NCBI GenBank assembly: GCA_023807065.1
Contig: JAJJLU010000629.1
Span: 1 to 26,268, forward strand
DNA length: 26,268 nt
Direction of reading: 5' to 3'
Source: Isotricha intestinalis
Lineage: Eukaryota; Ciliophora; Litostomatea; Vestibuliferida; Isotrichidae
Each line of letters starts with the position of its first letter. The stretch's first letter is position 1. Both the position numbers and the translations under genes were made by a program. Of the stretch, positions 1 to 10,967 are shown piece by piece. The notes below the pieces were generated by a model. That model had not been told where the DNA came from. It was given only the letters and a program-made list of their open reading frames with translations, and did not search any database.

Positions 1-1222
1 AAAAAGTGTAAAAAATAAAGTAAAAAAATAGAAATAATAGAATAACATAAGAAAGTATGAATGCTATCATTTTTAAATAATTAAATGATATAAAATATAA
101 TGAGAATAAATTTTGTTTATAAATTGATTCTATAAATAAGTAAAAATTAATATCAAAAATTTCCTAATATTTTTTTATTTTTTAACTATATTTGAATAAA
201 TAAAAATCAATAAAAAATAAAATAATATATATTATCATTCAAATTCTTTATTAAATATTAATAATTAATTGGATTTAAATATTATAAATTTGAATCTATA
301 TTTAATAATTGTTTTATTATCTACACAAAATTCATTAATTAAATTAGAATATATGATTAATTATTATTTTTTTTATTATATTTATTTATTAATTTTTGGA
401 AAATATATTTTATTTTTTTGAGTAATTCTTTTTGTTCCATTTAAATTATTTTTTTTTCATTATCTTATTCTATTTTTTTTATGACTCTTTATGTTTAAAA
501 TTATTATAATTATTTTTGCTTTTTTATTCATTTTTATATTGAAAAAAATATTTTGTGATTCCATAGATTTTTTTATATTTATTGTTTTTTTGTTTGTTAT
601 ATTTCTTTATAAGTAAACACCTTCTTGTTTTTTTAATTTCACTTTTTCATTATTCATTTTCAATTTCTTTTTTAATTCTATTCAAATTATTTATTTTTTT
701 TACTTTTTTTTTCAAATTCAATTTCTTTTATTTTCATTATTTAAATGAATAAAAATGACTATGATAGTAACTATCTTTAAATGATTTATACTTAATTCAA
801 TATTTCTTTACTAAAAACTTTAATAATAATCAATTAATTTTATTTTGAGCTTAAAAAGAAATAATTATGATTTTTTGAATATAATTAAGAAATAATAATT
901 CTACATAGATTTATCAAGAATTGAGTAATTTTATTATTTACTTTTCTTAAGATTTTTAAATGTTATTCTCAAAAAAAAAAATATAACAATTTATAATACT
1001 ACTCAATTATTTACAAAATTTTTTGGTTTGAAATTAAAAAATATATCAATTTTATATTATTTGATCTTCTAATATAATAATTGATTTTAATCAGAAAACA
1101 ATAGGATTTTTTAATGACAAAACAAATATAATTCAATTTTTCATCTCATCAAAAACTAAGGAATATTATTTTTTTTACATTTATTTAATCTTTTATCAAA
1201 TAGATTGAGTCATGATATTCCT
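1..1222. repeat. Left arm of a long inverted repeat
   Basis: This stretch is the reverse complement of 16919-18142; position x pairs with 18143-x over the outer part. Aligned by hand, positions 1-1041 match 18142-17102 with one mismatch found (A at 215 against the complement of G at 17928). From 1042 to about 1222 the arms still align, but with many substitutions and small indels (roughly 80% identity), after which similarity is lost. The window begins inside the arm, so the true outer edge on this side may be missing. No open reading frame of note and no transposase is seen in the arm. Confidence 0.95.
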
Positions 1223-2400
1223 TTATATTTAATTTTTTGAATTTTTTTCATTAATATAATTTTATGTATTCTTAATATATTAATATATAAAGATGGATTT
1301 GGAGAAACAAGTTAAATATAAATTCCTTCGAATCAAAAGAAAAAATCAAAGAATTAATTTATTAATTTGCAACTTGATATAATAATATTTCCCAATTATC
1401 TTTTAAGAATTAATAATTAATATAATTAAAATTTTAATAGAAAAAATTGAAAATTGAAATAACGAAAGTTTTTTAATTAAAATTCTAATTTTTAATTATT
1501 TAATGAATAGTTCACATCAAAAACCTCTTCCAATTATATTTTAGACTTTAAATTTACCTTCATTGATTAAATTTTAATTTTTCAAAATAATTATTTTTTT
1601 TGTGTGAAAATTAGGTGAATTTTTATTTAGATATTTTCATTTTTGTTTTTTAATATAAAATAAAATAAATAATTAATTATCTGCTTTTTCATTGTTTGTT
1701 TTAAACTGTATTGAAAGAAAAAATGAAAACGGAAAAAAGGGTCTTTGTTTCAAATAATAAATTTTTAAATATATTGATTTATAAAATAGATTAGAATTAT
1801 AATTATCAGAAATATAAATTTAGATAAATATATTAATTTTTGAGGGAGGTCTTTATTTTCATTTTCCAAATAGCAGATATAGATAATTCAAATTATGAAA
1901 AATAAATAACAACAATAAATTTGATGAAACTCACTGAGTCCCAAAAAGGTTATTATAGATATAAAACTGAATTAAAAGGTTTATTTATTATTTGTAATTA
2001 TTTTCTTTTAAAAGTTCAAATGAAAAGTAGATAATTGGTTAAACAATGTAATTTTTATCAAATTATTTATTAAAAACTTTTCAAATTTTTTTATTCTTTG
2101 AATTGTCATAAAAAAAATAAACTTTAATTTTGATTACAACTTTATTAAAAAGAAAAATGAATTAGAGAAAAAAAGTATAGAACTTGTTATTAATTTTGTA
2201 TAAAAAAATTAACAAGAATAAATGACATAATGTTGAAGGTGCTTAAAAACATGTATTTTTTAAATAAACATTTTATATTCTTATTTCCACTTAATGTTTA
2301 TATATTTTATTAATAATTTATTTTATTCTAATTAATTTTAAATAAAAAGATTTGTCTATATATAATATGTTCTAAGAATAAAAAATAAAAATTAAAAATA
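1223..2400. other. Gene-free AT-rich stretch
   Basis: This stretch holds no convincing gene. Two very short open frames on the plus strand (1293-1382, 29 codons; 1924-2034, 36 codons) lie in slightly less AT-rich patches but resemble nothing I recognise. No tRNA-like or other GC-rich RNA gene is visible. It contains the 3' flank of the minus-strand MORN gene. Confidence 0.6.
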
Positions 2401-4830
2401 TTACATCCCTTTTTTTTTATCACCAACTAAAATATCATTTTTAAATTCTTTTTCTTCCCAAATATTTTTTAAAGGATTATAAATTTTTCCAAAACCATTT
2501 TTTTTTCCATTTTTAAAACTTCCTCTATAAATAGTACCATTATTAAAATGATAATCTCCATTAATTAAATTACTTTTATGAAATAAACCAGAAAAATAAT
2601 CTCCATTATCCCAATAACATTCCCCATAACCTTGTTGTAAATTTTTATTAAATTCTCCTTCATAATAAAAACCTTCATCAACATAATGCCAAATTCCATT
2701 TTTTTCTTGATTATTATGATGAAAATAACCTATTCTATAAGAACCATCAGGATCAATTAAAATTCCTCTTCCTTCTCTTTCTTTTCTTAATACATTCATT
2801 TCTCCTGAATAAAATGAATTATCATCATATAAATAATTATGTACTATTGATATATTTTTATCTTTTTCATTTATTAGAGGATATTTTTTAAATATTTCTT
2901 TTAATAATAAATCTTCTTTGTTTTTAGCTTTTGATATTTTAAATATATTTTCTTTTTCTTTATTTGTTGTTTTATTATTTTTTGAATTGATTGTTACTTT
3001 TTTTAATTGTACTATTTTTACTTTGTTTTCTAATAATTCTGATTCACTTGAAAATGATATTGTTTCTAATGATTTTTCTTTTATTAAATTTAATATTGAA
3101 TCATTATTATTTTTTATGTTTTTTTCATTTTGTTGTTCATTTTTTATTTCTATTAGCTTATTTTCTTCTTTTTCTCTTCCCTTTATTTTATTTAATTTTT
3201 CAATTTCTTTTTCTATTGTTTCTTTAATTTTTAAATTATTCTTTTCAGTTTCTAATTGATGCTCAGATATAATATTTTCTAATTGTTCTTTTTCTTTTAT
3301 TAACTTTATTTTTTTAATTTCTTTGTCAATTATATAATTTATATTTGCATTATGATTTTCAATTTCTAATTCTTTTTGAATTTGATCTAATGATAATTTT
3401 TCTTTTTCCATTTCTTTCATTAAATTCAATCTTTTTATTTCTTTTTCTATTGTTTCATTAATTTGTGAATTATTTTTATTTTCATTATCTAATTCCTCAA
3501 GACAAGAAATATTGTTTAAATTTACATTTTTTTGATTACCTATTTTTTTATTTATTTGTAAACAATTTTCATATATATTATTTTTTTCATTTGAAGTTGA
3601 ATAAGATAAGATATAATTTTCAATTTTTAAATTTTTATCATATTTTTTAATAAAATTATGTTTATTTTTATATAATTTAAAAATTGGACTTTTATCTTCA
3701 ATATTTTCATTATTTAATTTTTTTTTTTGATTTGAATCATCAATTTTTTTATTTTCAAAGAAATTAAATATCGATGGACTCATAGTTTCATGAAATTTAT
3801 TTTTCACATGATTATTTAATTCAATACTATTACTTACATTAGAATAAGGAGATTGAAGGTTAGAATTTCTAATTATACTTGAATTATAATTATTTTCTGA
3901 AATTTCATTATTATTAATAAAATTACTTAGATATATTTTATTTTGAGAATTATTATTTATTTTGAAATTTTTATTTTCAAAATGAAGATTATTTAATTTT
4001 GATTCATTATCAAATCTAATCTCAATATTCAATTTTGAATTTTCTAAAATCAAAAAATTTTTGATAATTTTAAAATGCTCATGAATAGAATTAGATGATT
4101 TTAAATTTAGTTTAAAATTTAGAACATTTCTTACATTTTGTATAACTTGATAATTTATATTTTTATTAGATACATGATTTTCATAACATTTAATGATTTT
4201 TTCACATAATCTAATTAAAGTATCATTTTTTTCTTTAAATTCATTGATATTTTTTTCAAACAATTTAAAATCCTCATGAATATGTTTAAATAATTTTAAA
4301 GAAATTTTTTCAATTCTTTTTAAAAGTTCTTTTGCTTTACTTAAATTATTTTTAAAAAATTGAATTTCATTGAAATTAATGATACAAGAATTAAAAAATT
4401 TTTTTTCTTTTTCATGTTTGCAAATACAGTAAATACATTGATTTTTTTCACATTTTAAACAATAACAAGAAAAATCAATTAAACTTTTTTGACAAATTGA
4501 ATCAAATTTTTTTATATTAATAGATTTTTCAGGATTATTAGGTTTACAACTATTACAAAAAAATTTATTGATTTGAGGCCAAAAATATAAATCATATTTT
4601 TGTCTATCACAATTGAAGCATTTAAATTCGAATGAATTTAATAATTTTGAATAAGTATTAATTTCAGTTTTTGAAATATGATTATTTTCACATTTTTTTT
4701 CAATGTATATTTTTTTATTTTGATAATCTATTCCTATTAAAGACATTAATCCACATATTTCACATCGAAAAAAAGAGTCTTCTTCATCATAAATTAATCT
4801 TTTGTTCTCAATATTTTTTTTTGATTCCAT
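2401..4830 (-). CDS. Zinc-finger / coiled-coil / MORN-repeat protein
   Basis: This 809-residue protein has three parts. The N-terminal ~150 residues are rich in paired Cys and His (RCEICG, FKCFNCD, FFCNSC, FSCYCLKC, CIYCICKH), suggesting a zinc-binding B-box-like or degenerate RING-like module followed by a helical segment (about 160-230). A low-complexity Asn/Lys/Glu region follows. Its later half (about 450-600) is strongly heptad-like, with recurring units of the type ETIEKEIEKLNKIK, so a coiled coil is expected. The C-terminal ~140 residues hold about five MORN-like units (for example YYEGEFNKNLQQGYGE and YRGSFKNGKKNGFGK). MORN repeats often mediate membrane or cytoskeletal attachment, so a cortical or cytoskeletal scaffold is a reasonable inference. 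There is no signal peptide or membrane segment. The start is the first ATG, in an A-rich context. The gene is divergent from the TmcB-like gene to its right. The exact function is unknown. Confidence 0.85.
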   Translation of the reverse strand: MESKKNIENKRLIYDEEDSFFRCEICGLMSLIGIDYQNKKIYIEKKCENNHISKTEINTYSKLLNSFEFKCFNCDRQKYDLYFWPQINKFFCNSCKPNNPEKSINIKKFDSICQKSLIDFSCYCLKCEKNQCIYCICKHEKEKKFFNSCIINFNEIQFFKNNLSKAKELLKRIEKISLKLFKHIHEDFKLFEKNINEFKEKNDTLIRLCEKIIKCYENHVSNKNINYQVIQNVRNVLNFKLNLKSSNSIHEHFKIIKNFLILENSKLNIEIRFDNESKLNNLHFENKNFKINNNSQNKIYLSNFINNNEISENNYNSSIIRNSNLQSPYSNVSNSIELNNHVKNKFHETMSPSIFNFFENKKIDDSNQKKKLNNENIEDKSPIFKLYKNKHNFIKKYDKNLKIENYILSYSTSNEKNNIYENCLQINKKIGNQKNVNLNNISCLEELDNENKNNSQINETIEKEIKRLNLMKEMEKEKLSLDQIQKELEIENHNANINYIIDKEIKKIKLIKEKEQLENIISEHQLETEKNNLKIKETIEKEIEKLNKIKGREKEENKLIEIKNEQQNEKNIKNNNDSILNLIKEKSLETISFSSESELLENKVKIVQLKKVTINSKNNKTTNKEKENIFKISKAKNKEDLLLKEIFKKYPLINEKDKNISIVHNYLYDDNSFYSGEMNVLRKEREGRGILIDPDGSYRIGYFHHNNQEKNGIWHYVDEGFYYEGEFNKNLQQGYGECYWDNGDYFSGLFHKSNLINGDYHFNNGTIYRGSFKNGKKNGFGKIYNPLKNIWEEKEFKNDILVGDKKKGM

Positions 4831-5486
4831 TTTAGAAAAAAATTATTTTTGTTACAATTAACTGTTTTTTTAAAACGTTAATTCAATTTTATGAATTTTA
4901 TATAGGTAAATAAGGGTCAAATCTTAAATAATTTAATTCAATCAAATTAGTAAATATATTAAAATATAAATATTAGAATTATTATAAATAATCTTAATAT
5001 ATATAATACTAAAATATATTTATTATTTATAATTAAAACACTTTTCTTTTTTGGAAATAATCAATTAATGAATATTAATTCAAATAAAATATAAATAAAT
5101 ATTTATAATGTGATTTTACATATATTATAAACTTTTCAAAAGAATTAAATCGTATATTTTAATGGAATATATTCAAGAACGTTGTATTTAATCAATTCTT
5201 TGTTTAAAAAAAATATAATAATTAAATAATTTTTAAAAATCTTTTAATTTATTGAAATTAATGATTATAAGTAATTATAAATTTTGTTGTTTATTTTTAT
5301 CATTGAAATTGAGATGTTAAGTTGAAATAAAGAAATATAAAATTATTGATGTTGTAATTTTCTGAAATTTTTATTAAAAATAAAATTCAATTAATAAAAG
5401 AATTAATTAAAAATTTACAAAATTAAAAGAAAGATTTAATAAAAATATCAAATTGTATGTAATTAAAATAATTAAATAATAAAAAA
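4831..5486. other. Divergent intergenic region
   Basis: This 656-base AT-rich spacer separates the starts of the minus-strand MORN gene and the plus-strand TmcB-like gene, so promoters for both should lie here. No specific promoter motif can be picked out against the A/T background. Confidence 0.5.
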
Positions 5487-8400
5487 ATGAATGCTCAATC
5501 AAGAAAATATCTTTACACCAAATGTACATTTACTTATATAATAAAAAATAATTTTGTGATTGGATTTTTTTATTTTTTTGATTTCCTTGCTATTTTTTCA
5601 TTTATATGTACAGTTCCTCAAAAAATAACATTTTTAAACAAGCAATATAATGAAAAAGATTTATATATGTATTATTTAAGTCCATTTAATTTATATAAAG
5701 AATATCTCCCAACAACAAATACAGTTTACATGATATCATTAATTAGCATTGTAATAGCTGTGATAATTATTTATTATCTTTTATATTTAACTTTAACAAA
5801 AGACAGTGTTAATTCAACAGATATTAAAATGGAATTATTCAAAAAAATATATATTAATTTCTATGAATTTATCCTTTTCAGAGCTTTAATTCTATATATA
5901 TTTGATAGTTATATTACTGCAATTGTAGAATGTATTTATAAATCATATGAAAAAAATGGAAGTGTTTATGGAATTATTGAATTTTTTTTACTTATTATGT
6001 TATTTTATTTAATTTCAGATGATATTGATCATTTAGGTTCTCATGCTGTTGTTGCTAATTTAAAAGCTTATCCTGGAACTTTAGGTGATTTTCCTTTTGA
6101 TATGAAATTTTCAGCTACATATGATTTAATTTGTATAATTTTAAAAATTTTTTTATCAATTGAAAAAAATGTTTTAATAAAAGGAAATAATATTGTCACA
6201 TATAAAATATTATTTTTAAATATTGTTCCACTTTGTGTTATTTTTATTTATTTTATATTTATTATGTGTACTTTTTATGTTACTACTCATGAATTACTTT
6301 ATTTTCCTTTAAAGAAAACTTCTACTATAAGAAATTGTTTAATTACTATTGCTTGTGTTGCTTGTATATTTATGATTTTAATAGATTATAAAAAATCATT
6401 TTTATTTTATTTTTGTGTTATAATTTCATCAACCTTTATTACTTTTTTCTTCTTAAGTCATGATGAAACAACAGTTTTAGAAGTATTTTATAATAGTAGA
6501 AATTATATTTCAATGTTAATATTCTTAATATCAAATGATTTAGATTATAATCAAATAATTGCAAAATGGATTATTAATCATAAAGTAACTTGTAAAGTGG
6601 AAAATTGTGCAATTTGTCCTAATATAGTTGAAACTTTTGATGAAACAACTCCAAATGAAATTACAATACAAGAATTTTTTAGTTTTGCAGTTAAAATAAT
6701 TGAAGTAGAATTAAAAAATGGTAATTTAAAACCAACAGCTGAAGAATTAATATATTTAGATATAATTAAATTATATGATATGCAATTTAAAAATGAAACT
6801 CAAAGATTAAAATATTATTTAGCAAGTTATCAAAATTTAATGAAATATAAAAATACAAATACTACAATTTATTATAATATATTAGTAATGTTTGAAAAGA
6901 AAATGGAAGAAAATGTTGATTTTAATAAAACTTATGCTCAATTTAAAGACAGTGAAGATGTTTTTGTTTTATATAATGATTTTTTTAATGATATAGATCA
7001 TTTTATGAGGTATCAAAATAAAAATCCTACAAATATAATAAAAATATCTGATAAATTATATAATTTTGCCAAACATCCTAAAATTTTAGCATTAATAAAG
7101 AATTCATCTTCATATTCTTATGAAATTTTATTATTGAGATATATATTTGAAATTATAGCAGTTAAATCATTAAATGCAAATTATGAGTTTTTAGAATTAT
7201 CAAACTTTGATGAATATTTAGAATATCATTTTGCAAATGATAACTTTTTATTAATTCATTATGGTTTAGTTGCAAAGGATTGTACAATAGTTAAATCAAG
7301 TTATGATTTTAGAAAATATTTAAATTATTGTTTAGATAATTTATTCCCTGCAGATGTAAGACAATTTGGCAAAGAAAAATTTATAATTAATATTAATACA
7401 AATAATTTTAAAGATGATTTAAATATTTTTGAATATGTTGTAATTAATTTTAAAAGTCCAAAATTAATTGAAAGTGGGTTTATAGAAAGTTTTTATATGA
7501 AATATATTTCATTTCCTTCAATTGATTCAGGAGAAGTTTTAATTTCAGGTCATTATTTATTAGGAAATAAAGATGTTTTAATTTTTAGAAAAGAAGGTGA
7601 TAATAAAGAAATATTAGTCTCATTTTCTGAAAAAATGGGAACTTTATTAAAAATTACTCCTGAAATTGTAGCAAATTTATTAATAGGACAAAAATGTTTT
7701 TATTTTGGGAAATTATTTAGTAAAATTCAAGTTGAAAAAAATACAGAAAAAAATAAAAAAACTCATTTACAAAGGCAAGTTGAGGAAATGGAAAATGATT
7801 TAAAAAATTCGAAAGAAAAAGATGTAGAAAAAATAAGAGCGAATAAGAGAGAATTACAAAAATTAAAAGATAAAGAAAAAGAAAAAGAAGAAGAAATATT
7901 AGTGAAATTAAATTTTGAAAGATATTTAAAAACATTATCAGATTTTCTTAGAGATAATTCAGATATCAAAAATCCAGAAAAAATAATAGAAAGTTTTGAA
8001 GCTCAAAGAAATTTATTTCAAAAATTAACATTTATCTTAAATAAAAAATATGAAATAGACACAGAAGGAGAAATATATATAGTATATTATGTAGTAACAG
8101 AAAAAAATGGAAGTAATACAAATGAAAAAAAACAAGATGAAGAAAAACAAAAATTTGATATTGAAAATAATAATTTAAATTCAATAAGTAGATATGTTCA
8201 AAATACTGTTGGTGAAGCAAGTTCAGTTTCAGGAGGAAGTTCAATAGGAACAAGTAAAGGAAGTAGATTAAGATTATCAGGAAGAGAAAAATTAAAAGAA
8301 GAAGAAAAATTAGATTTTGAAAAATTAAAAATATTTTCAAATGTTATAACAGGAATAAATGGGTTTTTACTTGTTTTAGGATTTTTATATTTAATATTAT

Positions 8401-10232
8401 TATTAGTTAATGATAGTAATTTCACTAAATTATTTAATTTATTTCAAAAATACAAATATTTTATGAGAGGAGTTCAAACTGAAGAGATGAGATTAGTTTC
8501 AAATATTTGTATTCAATTTCCTAAAAATGCAGAAGGATGTAATTGTGCTTATCAAGATTATGCTTTTAATTTACAAGAAAAATTAAATATTGAAGGTGAA
8601 GGAATGGATGTAAGTACAATAATATATAATCAATTTAAATCTACTTTTTCAACTATTAATTCTCATTATTTAAATTTTAAGCAAAGTGTTTTTGAATTAT
8701 CATCTAATTATGTTAATCAAATTGAAGCTGAAAAAATTTTAATTCCTTCAACATCATCAACTGAGTCTGAAGATGATAATTATGTTAAAGAAGAAACCTT
8801 TTTAGAAGGAATTAATGTTTTTTTAAATTATTTAGTTCAAGTTATTAATAGTGATTCTCTTAGAACAACTCCAATTAAATTTTTTACTGTTGGAATTGAT
8901 TATAAAGTTTCTAATTTAGATTTAATTTCTGCAGATCAACAACAAAGAAATATTTATTCTGCTTTAATGAATTACCCTTTTGTTGAAAGAGCTTTATTAA
9001 ATGTTCAAAATTTAATTAAACAATGGTTTAGTAATTATTTACAAGGAATTGAAGATATTTTAATTGGGTTTACAGTTGCTATTTTTGTTTTGAATTTTGT
9101 TTTAATAGGAGTAACTATTTTCTTTATTTATGAATTTATCACTGTACTAAATAGGAAATTAGAGACTGTTAAAGCAAAATTTGCTTCTGTTAGTTTTATG
9201 AAATATTTCAGATCAAAATTTAAACATTTAAAAACTTTATTATCCCTATATGAAAAAATGCCTATGGAAATAGTAAATAAAATAAATGTTGAAAAAGATG
9301 AATTCATAAAATTGAATATAATTGAAAAAAAAGAAGAAATAATAATTCCTGAAAAAGTTCAAAGGAAAATAAGATTAGAAAACTTAAAATCTTTTACTCC
9401 ATTAGCAAAAGCAAACATATCAATAATAGTAGTATTATATGTAATATATTATACTGTTTCAGTAATATTATTTGTATTAATGAATGGAAAATTAAAAAAA
9501 TTAAGAACAGTAGTAGACTATGTAAATTATAATGCAGAAGTAGATAATGATTTAAGTTTAGTTTTAAATAGTCTTCAAATAATGATAATAACTAATACAT
9601 CACAATATGATTTTGGTTATTTTATTAAAAATAATGCTTCTTTTCCATTAATTTCATATGATATTCAAGAACATTTGTTTGTTATGAAAATGATTAAACA
9701 TATTCAACAAAAAGATACTTCAACATATGGCGAAATTGCAGTTTTTGATCATGTTTCTTGTGAAGATTTAAAAACTTTTGAAGATGGAGATTTCATTTCT
9801 ATTATTCCTGAAGGAGAAGAAACTAAATATTATAATTATTTAGCAGATGTTTGTAATGCTTTAGGTGTAATGGAATATCAAAGACAAGATTTAGTTATGA
9901 ATAATATTATCTTTTTAGAAGAAAAACTATTAAAAGGAATTTTGAAAGTTGATTATAATGATAAATTAAAATATTTAGATCAAAATGAATTGTATGAAAT
10001 TTATTCTTTACATCTTGTTATAATGAGAATTATTAGAAGTTATTTAAATGAAGTTGCATTACCTAAATTAACTACTCAAGTTTTAGGAGCACATAAAGAA
10101 ATTTTTGTTATTTGTTTAACTATAAATTTAGTTATGGAATTAATTTTAATGATTTTGTTGTATTGTTTAATTCCCAAAAAATTATTAGAAACAAATACTA
10201 AAGTAGGACTCTTTATATATTTTTTAGATTGA
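5487..10232 (+). CDS. TmcB-like multi-pass membrane protein with PAS-like domain (paralogue 1)
   Basis: This 1581-residue protein has the layout of the large TmcB/TmcC-like family of protists. About six to eight hydrophobic segments lie in the first ~325 residues (for example near 24-44, 83-104, 163-180, 241-265 and 304-324). A Cys/His motif follows (HKVTCKVENCAICPN, 365-379), then a helical TPR-like region (about 390-600). Next comes a PAS-like region opened by LFPADVRQFGKEKF (about 619) and containing ISGHYLLGNKDVLIF (about 686-700). A charged coiled coil (750-805) and a Ser/Gly-rich linker precede membrane segments near 952-975, 1190-1218, 1310-1333 and 1538-1562 with extracytoplasmic loops between. 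Related trichomonad proteins carry an adenylyl/guanylyl cyclase domain after the last membrane segment; here the protein stops about 18 residues after it, at TGA. A sensor role is inferred from PAS homology; the ligand is unknown. It is a distant paralogue of the gene at 21405-26063. Confidence 0.8.
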   Translation: MNAQSRKYLYTKCTFTYIIKNNFVIGFFYFFDFLAIFSFICTVPQKITFLNKQYNEKDLYMYYLSPFNLYKEYLPTTNTVYMISLISIVIAVIIIYYLLYLTLTKDSVNSTDIKMELFKKIYINFYEFILFRALILYIFDSYITAIVECIYKSYEKNGSVYGIIEFFLLIMLFYLISDDIDHLGSHAVVANLKAYPGTLGDFPFDMKFSATYDLICIILKIFLSIEKNVLIKGNNIVTYKILFLNIVPLCVIFIYFIFIMCTFYVTTHELLYFPLKKTSTIRNCLITIACVACIFMILIDYKKSFLFYFCVIISSTFITFFFLSHDETTVLEVFYNSRNYISMLIFLISNDLDYNQIIAKWIINHKVTCKVENCAICPNIVETFDETTPNEITIQEFFSFAVKIIEVELKNGNLKPTAEELIYLDIIKLYDMQFKNETQRLKYYLASYQNLMKYKNTNTTIYYNILVMFEKKMEENVDFNKTYAQFKDSEDVFVLYNDFFNDIDHFMRYQNKNPTNIIKISDKLYNFAKHPKILALIKNSSSYSYEILLLRYIFEIIAVKSLNANYEFLELSNFDEYLEYHFANDNFLLIHYGLVAKDCTIVKSSYDFRKYLNYCLDNLFPADVRQFGKEKFIININTNNFKDDLNIFEYVVINFKSPKLIESGFIESFYMKYISFPSIDSGEVLISGHYLLGNKDVLIFRKEGDNKEILVSFSEKMGTLLKITPEIVANLLIGQKCFYFGKLFSKIQVEKNTEKNKKTHLQRQVEEMENDLKNSKEKDVEKIRANKRELQKLKDKEKEKEEEILVKLNFERYLKTLSDFLRDNSDIKNPEKIIESFEAQRNLFQKLTFILNKKYEIDTEGEIYIVYYVVTEKNGSNTNEKKQDEEKQKFDIENNNLNSISRYVQNTVGEASSVSGGSSIGTSKGSRLRLSGREKLKEEEKLDFEKLKIFSNVITGINGFLLVLGFLYLILLLVNDSNFTKLFNLFQKYKYFMRGVQTEEMRLVSNICIQFPKNAEGCNCAYQDYAFNLQEKLNIEGEGMDVSTIIYNQFKSTFSTINSHYLNFKQSVFELSSNYVNQIEAEKILIPSTSSTESEDDNYVKEETFLEGINVFLNYLVQVINSDSLRTTPIKFFTVGIDYKVSNLDLISADQQQRNIYSALMNYPFVERALLNVQNLIKQWFSNYLQGIEDILIGFTVAIFVLNFVLIGVTIFFIYEFITVLNRKLETVKAKFASVSFMKYFRSKFKHLKTLLSLYEKMPMEIVNKINVEKDEFIKLNIIEKKEEIIIPEKVQRKIRLENLKSFTPLAKANISIIVVLYVIYYTVSVILFVLMNGKLKKLRTVVDYVNYNAEVDNDLSLVLNSLQIMIITNTSQYDFGYFIKNNASFPLISYDIQEHLFVMKMIKHIQQKDTSTYGEIAVFDHVSCEDLKTFEDGDFISIIPEGEETKYYNYLADVCNALGVMEYQRQDLVMNNIIFLEEKLLKGILKVDYNDKLKYLDQNELYEIYSLHLVIMRIIRSYLNEVALPKLTTQVLGAHKEIFVICLTINLVMELILMILLYCLIPKKLLETNTKVGLFIYFLD

Positions 10233-10502
10233 AGTAATTTAAACATTTAAGTTATAATAATTAATGTAATTTATTAATGAAATTTGCATTTTTGTCTTAT
10301 CTTGTTTAAATAAAGATAAAATATTTTAGAATCTAAAAATTTGTTAAAATAAATTTGTTGCAAATTTTTATTTAACATTAATATATATAATTATGAAAAC
10401 AATGTTATAAAAAAAAATTAAATATAAAAAAATAATCTTAATAAATACCAAAAAAAAAGAAAAACCAATAAATAAATAAAAAAATAAATAAAATATAAAA
10501 AA

Positions 10503-10835
10503 ATGCCGCACTACCCAGATGAAATAGAATATAGTGACAAATATTCTGACGACTTATATGAATACCGTCATGTTCTCCTTCCAAAAAGTATATATAAATC
10601 AATGCCAAAAGGAAGATTACTTACAGAAAATGAATGGAGAAGTTTAGGAGTTCAACAAAGTAGAGGATGGGTTCATTATGAAATCCATAAACCTGAACCA
10701 CATATTTTATTATTTAGAAGACCTTTGGGAACTGATCCTAATACAGGAAATGCTCCTGCTGCCATTTTACAGAAAATTGAATTATATAATCAGAAGTTAG
10801 AAGAACAAAAAGCACTTCTTCAAAATCAAAAATAA
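10503..10835 (+). CDS. CKS1: Cyclin-dependent kinase regulatory subunit Cks1
   Basis: This 110-residue protein contains an almost canonical Cks domain. Residues ~10-27 read [18 protein letters not shown], the family's N-terminal signature. Residues ~44-76 include [20 protein letters not shown] and the hinge [10 protein letters not shown], the loop that permits beta-strand exchange in Cks dimers. Cks proteins bind cyclin-dependent kinases and phosphorylated substrates and promote multisite phosphorylation at mitotic entry and cell-cycle transitions. Compared with the ~79-residue animal proteins there are about nine extra N-terminal residues and a C-terminal Gln/Lys/Glu-rich helical tail of about 30 residues. 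The ATG follows an A-rich leader. The first ~30 codons are visibly richer in C and G than the neighbouring genes. It lies 270 bases downstream of the TmcB-like gene and converges on the PDI-like gene with 132 bases between stops. Confidence 0.97.
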   Translation: MPHYPDEIEYSDKYSDDLYEYRHVLLPKSIYKSMPKGRLLTENEWRSLGVQQSRGWVHYEIHKPEPHILLFRRPLGTDPNTGNAPAAILQKIELYNQKLEEQKALLQNQK

Positions 10836-10967
10836 ATGAAAATTTTATATTTTTTATTGTATGAAAAAAAATTATTTTTTTATTATGATTTTAAAATATT
10901 TTATTTGTGTTATTCAACCATATTAAATGTTAAATAATTTTTTGTTCTATTTTAAATATTTAAATTT

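Noticed and set aside
1293..2034. Two short open frames (1293-1382 and 1924-2034).
   Set aside because: They are under 40 codons, have no recognisable similarity and no supporting signals; likely chance.
2918..3650. Plus-strand open frames opposite the MORN gene.
   Set aside because: They are Phe/Leu/Ile-rich mirror frames of the Lys/Glu/Asn-rich coding strand.
7717..8425. Minus-strand open frames inside the first TmcB-like gene.
   Set aside because: They are hydrophobic shadows of the charged coiled coil and linker on the plus strand.
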